A stretch of 30,658 bases of DNA from JBBQTU01 sp038213005. Lineage in GTDB: Bacteria; Planctomycetota; Phycisphaerae; Tepidisphaerales; Tepidisphaeraceae. The DNA lies in assembly GCA_038213005.1 (NCBI GenBank), contig JBBQTU010000019.1, positions 1 through 30,658 on the forward strand, written 5' to 3'. The notes under the pieces were generated by a model. That model made no database searches, was not told the DNA's origin, and saw nothing but the letters and a program-made list of their open reading frames with translations. Positions 9,687-18,742 of the stretch are shown piece by piece. Both the position numbers and the translations under genes were made by a program. How positions within the stretch are numbered: position 1 is the first letter of the stretch; every line of letters starts with the position of its first letter.

Positions 9687-9700
9687 CTCAAGGGATATGA

Positions 9701-12700
9701 ATGTCGCTGCCACGCAATCACATGTTGTATTTGGTGCCTGGTCGAATGGGCAAACTGCGCCATTGGGTTGAGTCCCAGGTCTGGCAAGATCGGCGGGATG
9801 TGCCGGTGCGAGGTGCGCCGGTGAGCGATACCTGGCAAACCGCGCTGCAGGCCCAGCGTCTGGCCTACAAGCCTGTTCAAAGCGGGGAGTATTTTGGTCC
9901 CCCACATGGCGGGTGGAAGCAGCGCTGGTTCAAGTTGCAGATCCCGGCGGCCAAACCGGGTGAACGCGGCCGACGAGTGCTCTTCTGGGAATGCCACGGC
10001 GAGACGACAGTCTACATCGATGGGCTCACCTGGGCCGGGCTGGATGTCGCACACCGCTATTGCACGGTACCAGACAAGGCATGCATGTTGTGGCTGGATT
10101 GTGGAACTTACCAGACCGGGATATGGAAGTCCGGCTCGGCGCCGGACCAGTATGGTCTGCGGTTTGACGCTGCCTACCTGGTCTGCCGCAACGAGGACGC
10201 CTGGAACGCCCTGTGGGATCTGGATGCGCTGCACAGCGTGATCGAGCGGCAGTTGTCCGATGCCCAGCGTGCTACCAATATGGGCGGGAAGGGCGCCCTG
10301 ACGGTCCAGCGGGAGTGGCCGCCGTTCCTGCGTCGGCTCCTGACCGATCTCGATGGGGTCTGCGACAAGTACGTGGAGGGTCTTCCGGCGGTGCGAAAGG
10401 CGCTGGTCGACCTCTATGCCCGATACCCGGCCGAGTACTGGCAGCAGGGCTACGCCATGGTGGGCCACTCGCACTTCGACCTCGTCTGGCTTTGGCCCGA
10501 AACAGTGGGCGAACGAAAGGGCATTCACTCCACGGCAACGGCAATGCGCCTGCTGGATCGCTATCCGGAGTTCATCTTCATGTGGTCGCAGCCGGCAATG
10601 CTGGAGGGTATGAAACGCCGCGATCCGCGTCTGTTTCAAGAGGTTCTGCGGCGAACCCGACAGGGACGTCTTGAGCTCACCGGCGCGCTGGAAGTCGAAC
10701 TGGACAGCAATGTGCCTTGCGGCGAGGCGTTGGCACGCTCACTGGTCTACGGACAGCGAGGCTTCGAGAAGCTGCGAGGTTCTCGCGCCAGCGTGGTCTG
10801 GCTGCCTGATTCATTCGGGTTCACGTCCTGCTTCCCACAGCTTATGGCCCTGGCGGATGTGCGGTATTTCCACACCGGCAAGCTGGGTTGGAGTCCCCTC
10901 AGCCGCTTCCCCCATGACAGTTTCGTCTGGAAGAGCCCCGATGGCACGGGCGTCGTGACGCATCTGGGAATTGGCCTGGATACGTCGCTCCATCTGCCGA
11001 CGGCCATCGACGCGGTACGCAGCTACGAACAGGGCGGCGTGCACGACGAAGTGCTGCGGGCTGTAGGTTGGGGCGATGGTGGTGGCGGTCCGTCCGAGGA
11101 GATATGTGAACGGGCCCGACGCATGGCGAACCTGGTCGGTGTGCCCCGCGCCCGCTGGACCAAAGTCGAGGACTTCTTCGATCGCCTGAACCGAGTCAGG
11201 GACGACCTGCCCGTCTACGAAGGCGAGATGTATCTCGAGACGCACCGCGGCACGTTCACCAGCCAGAGCGAGTTCAAACGCCTCTATCGCGGCCTGGAGA
11301 CGGCACTTCAGGCCCACGAAGCCGTGCGTGTTGTCACCGGCGGCAAACCACTCGGCCACGATGGGTGGAAACGCCTGCTGTTTGCCCAGTTCCACGATGC
11401 GCTACCCGGTTCGTCGATTGCTCTGGTTTACCAGCAACTGAATCCGGAACTGCAACAACTGGGGCAGGAGAATCTGGATCAGGCCGCCCATGAGCTGGCC
11501 CGGAGCGGAGGCCGCAATGCCGCGATCCAGGCGTTCAACCCGCTGCTGATGCCACGGCAGGCCGTGGTGGAAGTGCCCGAGGGCGCCACGCTCGTGGAGG
11601 GGGCCCTGACGCAGCGGATCGGCCACGGGCGAAGCTCCCGGACGCTGACCCTCACGCAGTTGCCCGCGCTCGGCACGGCGGCGCTGGGAATGGCCGGGAC
11701 AACAGAGAACCAGTGGAAGGTCACCTCGCGTGTTCTGGACAATGGGCTGCTCCGCGCCGGCTTTGACTCGCGAGGCCAACTGACCGGGTTGCGTGTCCAC
11801 GGGCAGGATATGCATCTGACCCGCCCTGCGGGCTTTGTGCTTTACCCCGAACTCGGCTCGGATGCCTGGGACATCGAGCGATATAGCCTCATGATCGGCA
11901 AGCCCGCAGCGGCGAGTTTGCGACTGCAGGTGATCGAGCGCGGCCCGCTACGCGCAGTGCTGCGCGGCAGTGCCGATATCGGTGGCAAGAGCAAGCTGGA
12001 GGTGGATTACATCCTGGAAGCGGGCATGCCGTATCTACGCATCGAGTGTCACGTGGATTGGCAGGAGCCGCACGCGCTGCTGAAGTACCATGTGCGGACG
12101 GCCTACCTGGGCCAGCAGGCCCGCTACGGTGTGGCGTTCGGCAGCATCGGGCGACTGCAGGTTGGCGGCATGCCTGACGATCAGGCGAAGTGGGAAGTGG
12201 CGGCCAGCCGCTGGGCGGCGGTCGTCGACGATGCCGGCACCGAGGGTCTGGCGTTCATCACCCAGGCCAAGTACGGCTTCTCGTGCTACGAGGGCGACAT
12301 GGGGCTCTCGCTGCTGCGCGGCGGCCGCAGCCCCGACAATACGGCCGATGTGGGCATGCACACGATCCGGTTCGCTCTAGGCGCCTACGCCTCACGGAGC
12401 GAGGGCGGGCGACTCAGCACCGCCGCGGCCGCCGAGACGCTCTTCGCCCCGGTGATTGTGGGTTCGATGCCCGTCATTGAGCCGCCGCTGCAGGTGGACC
12501 AGATCGGCACGGCGGTACCCAGTTGGATCCTCCCTGCCGAGACCACGCAGGGTGTGATTCTGCGGCTGCACGAAACGGCCGGAGCACGGGGCTCGGTCAT
12601 CCTGCGCCTGGCAAGACCGGCCAAGGCCAGCCTGGTGGACCTCTTGGAACGCCCGATGGGCCAGTGCATCAAGATCGACGGACGCACCTGGCGCGTCGAT

Positions 12701-12739
12701 TACCGTCCCTACCAGATTCTCAGCGTTCTCGTGCAATAA
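9701..12739 (+). CDS. GH38 alpha-mannosidase, cytoplasmic
   Basis: This 1012-aa zinc-dependent retaining alpha-mannosidase has the normal GH38 length. The zinc-site motif GHSHFDLVWLWP supplies H258 and D260; VVWLPDSFGF supplies the nucleophile and zinc ligand D370; and QFHDALPGSSI supplies H565. Between the first two lies ELTGALEVELDSNVPCGEA, matching the conserved stretch of bacterial GH38 enzymes. About 240 residues of N-terminal domain precede the barrel, and the C-terminal half is the usual beta-rich GH38 tail. No signal peptide is seen, so mannosides would be cleaved inside the cell. The AGGG at 9691-9694 lies 6 nt upstream of the ATG. This is the last gene of the + operon; no clear terminator follows. 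Confidence 0.95.
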   Translation: MSLPRNHMLYLVPGRMGKLRHWVESQVWQDRRDVPVRGAPVSDTWQTALQAQRLAYKPVQSGEYFGPPHGGWKQRWFKLQIPAAKPGERGRRVLFWECHGETTVYIDGLTWAGLDVAHRYCTVPDKACMLWLDCGTYQTGIWKSGSAPDQYGLRFDAAYLVCRNEDAWNALWDLDALHSVIERQLSDAQRATNMGGKGALTVQREWPPFLRRLLTDLDGVCDKYVEGLPAVRKALVDLYARYPAEYWQQGYAMVGHSHFDLVWLWPETVGERKGIHSTATAMRLLDRYPEFIFMWSQPAMLEGMKRRDPRLFQEVLRRTRQGRLELTGALEVELDSNVPCGEALARSLVYGQRGFEKLRGSRASVVWLPDSFGFTSCFPQLMALADVRYFHTGKLGWSPLSRFPHDSFVWKSPDGTGVVTHLGIGLDTSLHLPTAIDAVRSYEQGGVHDEVLRAVGWGDGGGGPSEEICERARRMANLVGVPRARWTKVEDFFDRLNRVRDDLPVYEGEMYLETHRGTFTSQSEFKRLYRGLETALQAHEAVRVVTGGKPLGHDGWKRLLFAQFHDALPGSSIALVYQQLNPELQQLGQENLDQAAHELARSGGRNAAIQAFNPLLMPRQAVVEVPEGATLVEGALTQRIGHGRSSRTLTLTQLPALGTAALGMAGTTENQWKVTSRVLDNGLLRAGFDSRGQLTGLRVHGQDMHLTRPAGFVLYPELGSDAWDIERYSLMIGKPAAASLRLQVIERGPLRAVLRGSADIGGKSKLEVDYILEAGMPYLRIECHVDWQEPHALLKYHVRTAYLGQQARYGVAFGSIGRLQVGGMPDDQAKWEVAASRWAAVVDDAGTEGLAFITQAKYGFSCYEGDMGLSLLRGGRSPDNTADVGMHTIRFALGAYASRSEGGRLSTAAAAETLFAPVIVGSMPVIEPPLQVDQIGTAVPSWILPAETTQGVILRLHETAGARGSVILRLARPAKASLVDLLERPMGQCIKIDGRTWRVDYRPYQILSVLVQ

Positions 12740-12762
12740 GGGCGCGGGGACAGCCAGGGCAC

Positions 12763-13035
12763 TTAGGCCTGATCCGAACAGCCAGCACAACGGAAAGTGT
12801 TGGCCGCGCACACCAGATGCAGCAGGCCGATGCGGGCCCCTCGCTTCGTCTCCCAGCGGATCAATCCGCCGAAAACGGTCAGGGCGGCTATGCGGCCGTT
12901 CGCCGACCCACCGGCGTGCCTTGAACCCAGCTTTCCTCTTGATCATATGGACGTCGGCGCTCCGTGAGAGAATGCGGCCGTAAAGCCGAACTCATCCACC
13001 ACTTCCCGCACACGGCCGTAGTCGTAGGCAATAGA
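12763..13035 (-). pseudogene. Remnant of IS5-family transposase (C-terminal part, two frame changes)
   Basis: Read on the minus strand, three pieces join into the C-terminus of an IS5-type DDE transposase. The first is YDYGRVREVVDEFGFTA. The second, in another frame from 12946, is IKRKAGFKARRWVGERPHSR followed by PDRFRR. The third, back in the first frame, is LIRWETKRGARIGLLHLVCA and runs to a TAA at 12763-12765. The order matches the conserved C-terminal region of the family, KAxRWVVERTHSWLNRFRR then LIRWEKK. The N-terminal two thirds and the terminal inverted repeats were not found, so this is a dead fragment. It lies between the 3' ends of the two convergent operons and may mark how they were brought together. 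Confidence 0.82.
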
Positions 13036-13118
13036 CACCCGGCCCCGTATCAGGGACCATATTCGGACGTCACTTTCCGATCACGATGGAGCCAAACCGC
13101 GCTTGACAGCCGGCGCTG

Positions 13119-14993
13119 TTACCGCTGGAATGTGCCCGAGCCCCAGGTGTTGGCAGGGGTTCGCCAATCCGGCCGCCACCAGAGCTTGTCACCGGTGAAG
13201 CCCTTATAGTCGCTGTCCAGGTCGTCTACTACTATATTGATGCGTACATTACTCCATTCTTCTCCGGCCTTGTCGTTCAGGTAGGCGAAGGGGATGGCGA
13301 TCTCGGTGTTGTGGCCGGTCCGCGTGGCTTTGCAGACTGCCTGGGTTCCCTGCGGGAGTTTCGCAGAGTTGTAGGCAAGTCGCTTCTCGCCAACCTGGGC
13401 GGGGCTCAGGGCCACCAGCAGGATATCCGCGGCTTCATTCTCGCCCCGCCCCAACAGGCGTATAGCCGCCGGCCGGGCGTCGATACGCACCTCCACCCCG
13501 TCCTGAAACCAGGGATCCTTGTCGGCTTCACTGTTGAAATGATCGTCGGTGGTCTGGATGGCGATGTAGAGGAACCGGTCATCGTGCGTGCAGGCGAAAC
13601 GATAGGACAGGTCCGCCGCCCCGGTCCAATGGAGGGCATCGCCACTGCTCTGCGGCGTATCCACCTTATCGGGCAAGTCTGACCAGTCAGACAGGTCGCC
13701 ATCCACGACGACCGGCCGAGTGGTTGCACTGCAGGGCAGCGGCGGCTCGGACGCCGCCACCTCCACCTGCTGCTTAACCTGCCGCCCGGCAAAGGAGGAG
13801 GTGATGGTCGTGTGCCCCGCGGCCTGCGGGCGCAGTTCTTTCGTGGTGTCGTCAAACGTCACCACTGCGGGACTGGCGACCTTGAATGTCGCAGTACAGT
13901 CCGTGAGGCGGAACCAGTTATCGTAGATGGGCTCCAGAACCACGTGCCCCGTGCGAGCCAGGCGGACCGGGCCGTCCACGAGCGTATCTGTTTCGCAGAT
14001 CTCAACTCCCGTCAACTGCGGAGCTTTTGTGCGCAACATGAAATAGAGAGCCGCGCGCATCCGCTGGTTGCAGTCGAACTTCTCGTGCCCCTGATTGTGC
14101 CCGGTATAGAAGGCCAGATTATCGTTCTGGCGGAAGCCCAGGGCGACCAGTTTGCGACTGAGTTCGTAAGTGGGCTGCCACAGTCCCTTGCCGGCCTCGC
14201 GGGAGCCGGCATCGATCCACAAGCGCACCGCGGGGATGGGGCCTTTATGGTTGTCGACAAACGCGAGGGCCTGCGACGCCGGTGACTGGCAAATGGCCAT
14301 GCCGAAGGTTTCCGGATGCTGGTAAGTCATCCAGAACGCCCCCATGCCGCTGGCTGAAAACCCGGCCACGCCTGTGGACGCCGGCTCAGGACGGGTGCGG
14401 TACGTCCGGTCGATCATGGGCTTGATCTTCTGGGCGAGGAACTCGTAGTAAGCTTCCCCATTCAGGCGAAAGGGAGCGGGCTGAGTCGTCTCTCTACCGG
14501 TCGCTCGCGGATAGTAATCGATGCCCCGATTCGCCCATACTGGCTTGCCATCGGCGGTATACGAGTTATGCACGGCAACGAGGATGGCCGGCTGGATCAG
14601 GCCCTCATGGACCAGTTGATCGTGGGCCATCTCATAGCCGATGGTGTCGTGCATGCCATGCTGGGCCGTCAGCAAAGCCGTGTCGCCATCCAAGAGGTAG
14701 ATCACCGGATAACGTCGGTCGGTAGAGGCGTACCCCGGCGGCAGGCAAATGGTGACCGCATGGGACCCGCTGGTCTTGCCGCCATCGTCGATGGGCGGCA
14801 GGAAGACGTAACGAGAGTCCGCCGATGAGCCAGTCGGGGCGACGGAAGCCGTGGGAACAACGGGGGTAACTGCTGGCTTGTGGGTGCAGGACACCAGACA
14901 TACAAGCAATGTCGCAATAGCAAACGATCGGACGCAGACGCGTGCGACCGCGGCCGCTTGGATAGGCCGATGAACTCCTTTGATAGCATCCAT
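13119..14993 (-). CDS. Esterase-like alpha/beta hydrolase lipoprotein with C-terminal CBM9-like domain
   Basis: This 624-aa exported protein has a signal peptide ending in a lipobox (LLVCLVSC), so it is probably membrane anchored. The hydrolase domain (about 60-330) resembles esterase D/CE1 enzymes: YPVIYLLDG near the start, then the nucleophile region GVAGFSASGMGAFW (S213) and a His region GHNQGHEKF. The elbow reads G-x-S-x-S instead of G-x-S-x-G. A short Ig-like stretch follows, and the C-terminus (about 427-624) is a CBM9/DOMON-like module starting VVVDGDLSDWSDLP. A GAGGAG lies 10 nt before the ATG. It is the last gene of the minus operon, 45 bp behind the interrupted giant gene. De-esterification of a polysaccharide is likely but the substituent is unknown. 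Confidence 0.85.
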   Translation of the reverse strand: MDAIKGVHRPIQAAAVARVCVRSFAIATLLVCLVSCTHKPAVTPVVPTASVAPTGSSADSRYVFLPPIDDGGKTSGSHAVTICLPPGYASTDRRYPVIYLLDGDTALLTAQHGMHDTIGYEMAHDQLVHEGLIQPAILVAVHNSYTADGKPVWANRGIDYYPRATGRETTQPAPFRLNGEAYYEFLAQKIKPMIDRTYRTRPEPASTGVAGFSASGMGAFWMTYQHPETFGMAICQSPASQALAFVDNHKGPIPAVRLWIDAGSREAGKGLWQPTYELSRKLVALGFRQNDNLAFYTGHNQGHEKFDCNQRMRAALYFMLRTKAPQLTGVEICETDTLVDGPVRLARTGHVVLEPIYDNWFRLTDCTATFKVASPAVVTFDDTTKELRPQAAGHTTITSSFAGRQVKQQVEVAASEPPLPCSATTRPVVVDGDLSDWSDLPDKVDTPQSSGDALHWTGAADLSYRFACTHDDRFLYIAIQTTDDHFNSEADKDPWFQDGVEVRIDARPAAIRLLGRGENEAADILLVALSPAQVGEKRLAYNSAKLPQGTQAVCKATRTGHNTEIAIPFAYLNDKAGEEWSNVRINIVVDDLDSDYKGFTGDKLWWRPDWRTPANTWGSGTFQR

Positions 14994-15038
14994 GGTGAGC
15001 CGACTCCTCTACTGTTGTTGAAGCCCTGCGGCGTGATT

Positions 15039-18000
15039 TCACTTGCCGATCATGATCGGCCCAAACCGCGCTGGCTCGATCCGTGCCTCGCTGGGAACGT
15101 CGGACACCTGGTCCGTCTGCTTATCGTTCCAATACAGGCGAGCCACCCGGTTGGTCCCGGTCGGATCTGAGTAGATTACGCCGATCACTCCCTTGAGCGA
15201 AGAGATTTTATCGATGTCGATGCCCAGTTCTGCCAGCGGCACGCGCAGAGTCACGCTGTACCCGGCCGGCACCGTCTTCGACGTCGCGGTGGCTTCGCTG
15301 AGCCGCTTGACCACGTCGATTGCGGTCCCATTGGCGACATTGTTTCCGACGATGTAGCTCATCGGATTGCTCTTCACGGCCGCCTTCTCCTGGAAATATG
15401 CGACGGTGTCTTTTCCGGCGATCGGCGCCGTCAGGACCCGCACCAGTCCGCGCCCTGGGACATCCAGTTTCATGTCGACGCAGTCCCCGCCCATGAAGGC
15501 GTGAGTAAACCGGCCTTCTCCATTTCTCCACGGGCTGGCATCGGCAACCTGCCAGACGATCACAAGATCCTTCCCGTCATGGGCGAGCGCAGCCCGCCAC
15601 CAGTGGCTGGAATTCCCACGTTCCTTGACCAGCACTTCGGGGACGCCCGCCAGCAGGGGCTGATCCTTGGGCAGATCGGCCGCGACTGCCTCGGTGGGCA
15701 GCGCCGCGACCTTGGCAATGGTCAATGCCTTGGGCTCAGTGTCGGCCGCCCCGCGTCCTGCCGCCGCGATCTTCTGGCCGGCGGCAATCTGCTCGGATGT
15801 AACGACCAGCTTGAGCTGCTGTTTGCGGCAGGTTTCCAGGCCCAGAACTTCCAGTATCCGGTAAGAGATGCCGCCGACCTGCACCAGCACTCGGTTCTTC
15901 TCGTCTCGCCAGATGAAACCGCCGAAGCTCTCGCCACCGGTAAGGGTCTCATCAAGCGTCACATCGCTCTTGATATCCTGCAGGATGTTCGAGATATACA
16001 ACCCATCCATCGTGAGCAGGAACCATTCGCCGCGGTCACCGCCCAAGGCTGTAATCGCACCGGCGCCCGGAACATTCTCCACCACGCCGTTGGTGCGGAA
16101 GGGCGCGATCAATACACCGCGTTGGGCGGCTGGGGCATCATGACGGCCATACCGGTTGGGATAGGCTCCCCTGCGCCCGTCCACGGTGTGGAAGCGGATG
16201 CCGTCGGAGATGTTACCGGCGTCGTCCATCACGAAGGTGCCAGTGGGGTCTTCTCCCGCCGACGGCATGATCTTGTTCACCGGGGTCACTGGCGTCTTGA
16301 GATCGTACTGGGGCACGCCGGTGCTGCTCAGGCCCTGCAAGGGGTAGACACGGCAATCCGGCGTCAGGATCGTCAGGTCAGGTCGAACCCATCCCACGCT
16401 CCAGTAATTGGCTCGAACGCGAAGCTGGACGCACGAGCGGAAGACTCCGTCGGCGTCGCGCTTGGCGATCATCAAAGCCTTGCCTTCATTGAAGCCCGGC
16501 GCCGTCACCGCATATTCATGATCCTTGTAGCGGTAGATGAAGCCGCGCTGGCTGGCCAGGTCGGGGTGATAGATCAGCGGCTTCTCAGCCGTGGGCCGGG
16601 TCTTAGGGTCCGCATTGGGATCCAACTGGAATTCCACGCCATGGGCCACGAAACGGGTTGAATCGAACGTGACAGGGAAGCCCGACATCGCGCCATAGTC
16701 GGCCGCGCCCCAGAAGGACTTCTGCAGTTCGCCCTTGTCCGACCAGACGGTGACGCGCTTGGAATTCTTACTGCCTTCAGCGATCCACAGCCGTCCCTGC
16801 TGGTCGAACGCTGCGCCCAGCGGGTTGGCCAGGTCCGTTTCGATGAACTTGCCGGCCGGACGCTCTGGCTCGGCGCGGGGGGCGCCAATCGCCTGCAGAG
16901 GCTTCCCGTCGGCCGCAAAGACCAGAACCTGGTTGGTGGCGCGATCGGTCAGGGCCACCCGGCCATCGCTGCCGATCGTGATGCGTACGGGCCTGGCAAC
17001 ACCGTTGGCCTGGATGATCGTCTGGCCGCGGACGCCGTTGGGGTTGAGCGTCGCCACGGTAGCGTCGGCGAACACGCCTGTGAGCTTGTCCTGGTAAGAG
17101 GTCACCGCGCACAAGCCCGCCGCCGCGAACGAGCCCTCGACGGCGCCGGTGGCGGCATCGATGCGGTAGAGTTTGTCGCCGGCGACCATGATAAAGAGTT
17201 TACCGCCCACGCAGGCCATGCTGGATTCATTGGGAACGGCAAGGGTAGCAACGCGAATCTCAGGACTGCGCAGCGCATCGTCAAACGGGATGAGTTGCCC
17301 CGTCGTCAGGTTGTAGCGGCGCAGATCCGCTTCGCGCGATAGCGTGTAGGCAAACTTATCATCCATGCAGACGTCGGCGTTCTCGGGAACGACACACCAC
17401 TGGATGATCCCATCCGGTCCGCAGCGCAGAAGGCCCGTTGCGCCTTCGACGCCGGTGAATGAAACCAGAATTATATCGCCGCGGGTGGCGACCGAGGTGG
17501 GATGGCCGTGGTTGGCTCCCCATATCTTCCTGCTGGAGTCAGTGGTCCAGGGCGGGGTGGCCGCATTGTAGAGGCTGTTGAACAGTCGCAGGCGGATCGG
17601 CTGGTGGTCCAGCACCTGGGCTGTGTAGGGACCGGCGGGCACGGGCTTGCCATTGTCATCAAGGCCGTCCCACAGATCGGTGACACTCCCTGCCTGACGC
17701 GGATATTGGCCAATCAGGTTGCGGACGCGCACGCCCTTGGCATCATCAATGGCGATGGTCACATCGCGGTCGTCAGGCAGTTCATACTTGATGGGAATCG
17801 AGCCCACGGTGTCATAGTTGACGAACGCCTTGAGCCGGGCAGCGTGCAGTTCGCGCTGCTGGGCGGTGATGTTGAGCTGGCCCTTCTCCTGCAGCACGGC
17901 CGAACCCCAGCCGTCACGGGCGAAGAACATGAATATGCGGTTGACCTTCTCATCCTTGATGCCATCGGCCAGCCGGTGGGCGGGGCTGGTGCCGGTGCTG

Positions 18001-18098
18001 TCGCCCCACAGGCCTTCAAGGCCAAATACGAACGACTCGCCCGCCCCCAGCGGCTTGCCGCTGAGGCGCACGTGGCTCCACGGCCAGAACGCCTCCAT
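15039..18098 (-). CDS. Giant propeller/CBM9-like protein, downstream part of a gene split by an in-frame stop
   Basis: This is a 1019-aa open frame that begins inside a domain and has no signal peptide. It is in the same frame as the upstream 189-aa piece and separated from it only by one TAA and one sense codon. Residues 1-70 (MEAFWPW, then FGLEGLWGDSTGTSPAHR) complete a CBM9/DOMON-like fold begun in the upstream piece. A FlgD-like Ig domain follows with TDLWDGLDDNGKPVPAGPY. The pattern PPW-x-T-x6-W-x3-H-x2-P starts at residue 182. Propeller-like repeats follow, for example AAFDQQGRLWIAEGS. A second CBM9-like domain occupies about the last 190 residues and ends VSDVPSEARIEPARFGP. It may be made by reinitiation at ATG 18098, by readthrough, or not at all. 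The modular organisation resembles the two other giant proteins here. Confidence 0.75.
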   Translation of the reverse strand: MEAFWPWSHVRLSGKPLGAGESFVFGLEGLWGDSTGTSPAHRLADGIKDEKVNRIFMFFARDGWGSAVLQEKGQLNITAQQRELHAARLKAFVNYDTVGSIPIKYELPDDRDVTIAIDDAKGVRVRNLIGQYPRQAGSVTDLWDGLDDNGKPVPAGPYTAQVLDHQPIRLRLFNSLYNAATPPWTTDSSRKIWGANHGHPTSVATRGDIILVSFTGVEGATGLLRCGPDGIIQWCVVPENADVCMDDKFAYTLSREADLRRYNLTTGQLIPFDDALRSPEIRVATLAVPNESSMACVGGKLFIMVAGDKLYRIDAATGAVEGSFAAAGLCAVTSYQDKLTGVFADATVATLNPNGVRGQTIIQANGVARPVRITIGSDGRVALTDRATNQVLVFAADGKPLQAIGAPRAEPERPAGKFIETDLANPLGAAFDQQGRLWIAEGSKNSKRVTVWSDKGELQKSFWGAADYGAMSGFPVTFDSTRFVAHGVEFQLDPNADPKTRPTAEKPLIYHPDLASQRGFIYRYKDHEYAVTAPGFNEGKALMIAKRDADGVFRSCVQLRVRANYWSVGWVRPDLTILTPDCRVYPLQGLSSTGVPQYDLKTPVTPVNKIMPSAGEDPTGTFVMDDAGNISDGIRFHTVDGRRGAYPNRYGRHDAPAAQRGVLIAPFRTNGVVENVPGAGAITALGGDRGEWFLLTMDGLYISNILQDIKSDVTLDETLTGGESFGGFIWRDEKNRVLVQVGGISYRILEVLGLETCRKQQLKLVVTSEQIAAGQKIAAAGRGAADTEPKALTIAKVAALPTEAVAADLPKDQPLLAGVPEVLVKERGNSSHWWRAALAHDGKDLVIVWQVADASPWRNGEGRFTHAFMGGDCVDMKLDVPGRGLVRVLTAPIAGKDTVAYFQEKAAVKSNPMSYIVGNNVANGTAIDVVKRLSEATATSKTVPAGYSVTLRVPLAELGIDIDKISSLKGVIGVIYSDPTGTNRVARLYWNDKQTDQVSDVPSEARIEPARFGPIMIGK

Positions 18099-18101
18099 CG
18101 T

Positions 18102-18104
18102 TTA
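18102..18104 (-). other. In-frame TAA interrupting a giant secreted-protein gene
   Basis: The codons read AAG GGC GGC TAA ACG ATG GAG. Upstream and downstream pieces share one frame and together make a continuous CBM9/DOMON-like domain (signal peptide to FlgD-like domain). The residue preceding TMEAFWPW in such domains is commonly aromatic, so TAT or TAC (Tyr) to TAA by a single change is the simplest origin. This could be a true nonsense mutation, a sequencing error or a readthrough site. Confidence 0.7.
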
Positions 18105-18671
18105 GCCGCCCTTACTGGGAACGACGGCGATCTTGCCACCGGCCTGCTCCATGTCCGGCCCGAAACGCTTCAGCAGGTCGGGCCGATCCGGTCCCGTTGC
18201 GTCATTCTGATTCCCAAACCCGCCGTGCTTGACGATCATGAAGGGTTTCTGGTCCGACGAGGAGTAGAACATGTTGATGTGCATCTGGTGCTCATCGGGC
18301 GTGTGATCGTCGAAGATCACGCGGGCCTGATAGCAGTCGGATTTCCAGCTATTGGAGAAATCCTTGCCCATCGTCACGTTGGTCATGGGCGTCTTGTCGG
18401 CGAAGCGCGCGAGGAAATAGACCCCCTTGGCGTCCCACATCATGTGCGTCCAGACGCTGAACGAGTCGGTGACCGTCGGCGTGTTATAGCTCCACACCCC
18501 GGCGGACAAGTCCCAGTCCTTGGTGTCGCCGTCGATCGTCACTGGCCCCGGCGCAGGCACGACCGCGATCTCGCGGTTGAGCGACATGCCCGTCTCCTCC
18601 GCGCGCGACATCCCGCACAGTCCCAAGCTCACGCCCAGCAGAGCTACTACCAGAGATTTCCAACTCGTCAT
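18105..18671 (-). CDS. N-terminal piece of the split giant protein: signal peptide plus first part of CBM9/DOMON-like domain
   Basis: The ATG at 18671 gives a good signal peptide, MTSWKSLVVALLGVSLGLC with SRA just before the likely cut near residue 24. Upstream in-frame codons exist but code for an Arg/Cys-rich stretch that does not look like protein. The rest, from VTIDGDTKDWDLSAGVWS to the stop at codon 190, is the first part of a CBM9/DOMON-like domain that is incomplete without the downstream frame. Alone it would be an exported fragment of about 165 residues. It lies 71 bp behind the 1291-aa gene in the same operon. Confidence 0.72.
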
Positions 18672-18742
18672 CTCAGTTCTCGCCTTCGGTTGTCTGCCGC
18701 TTGCGGTCGTCCGTCCGCCTCGGCAGGATAATGAGCAGGACG

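Noticed and set aside
12964..13209. Short plus-strand frame between the operons
   Set aside because: It runs opposite the transposase fossil and the esterase 3' end and has no recognisable protein features.
15501..18731. Two long plus-strand frames (386 and 409 codons) across the split giant gene
   Set aside because: Their composition is antisense-like (many Gly, Val, His, Arg without motifs) and they lie wholly opposite the coding strand.
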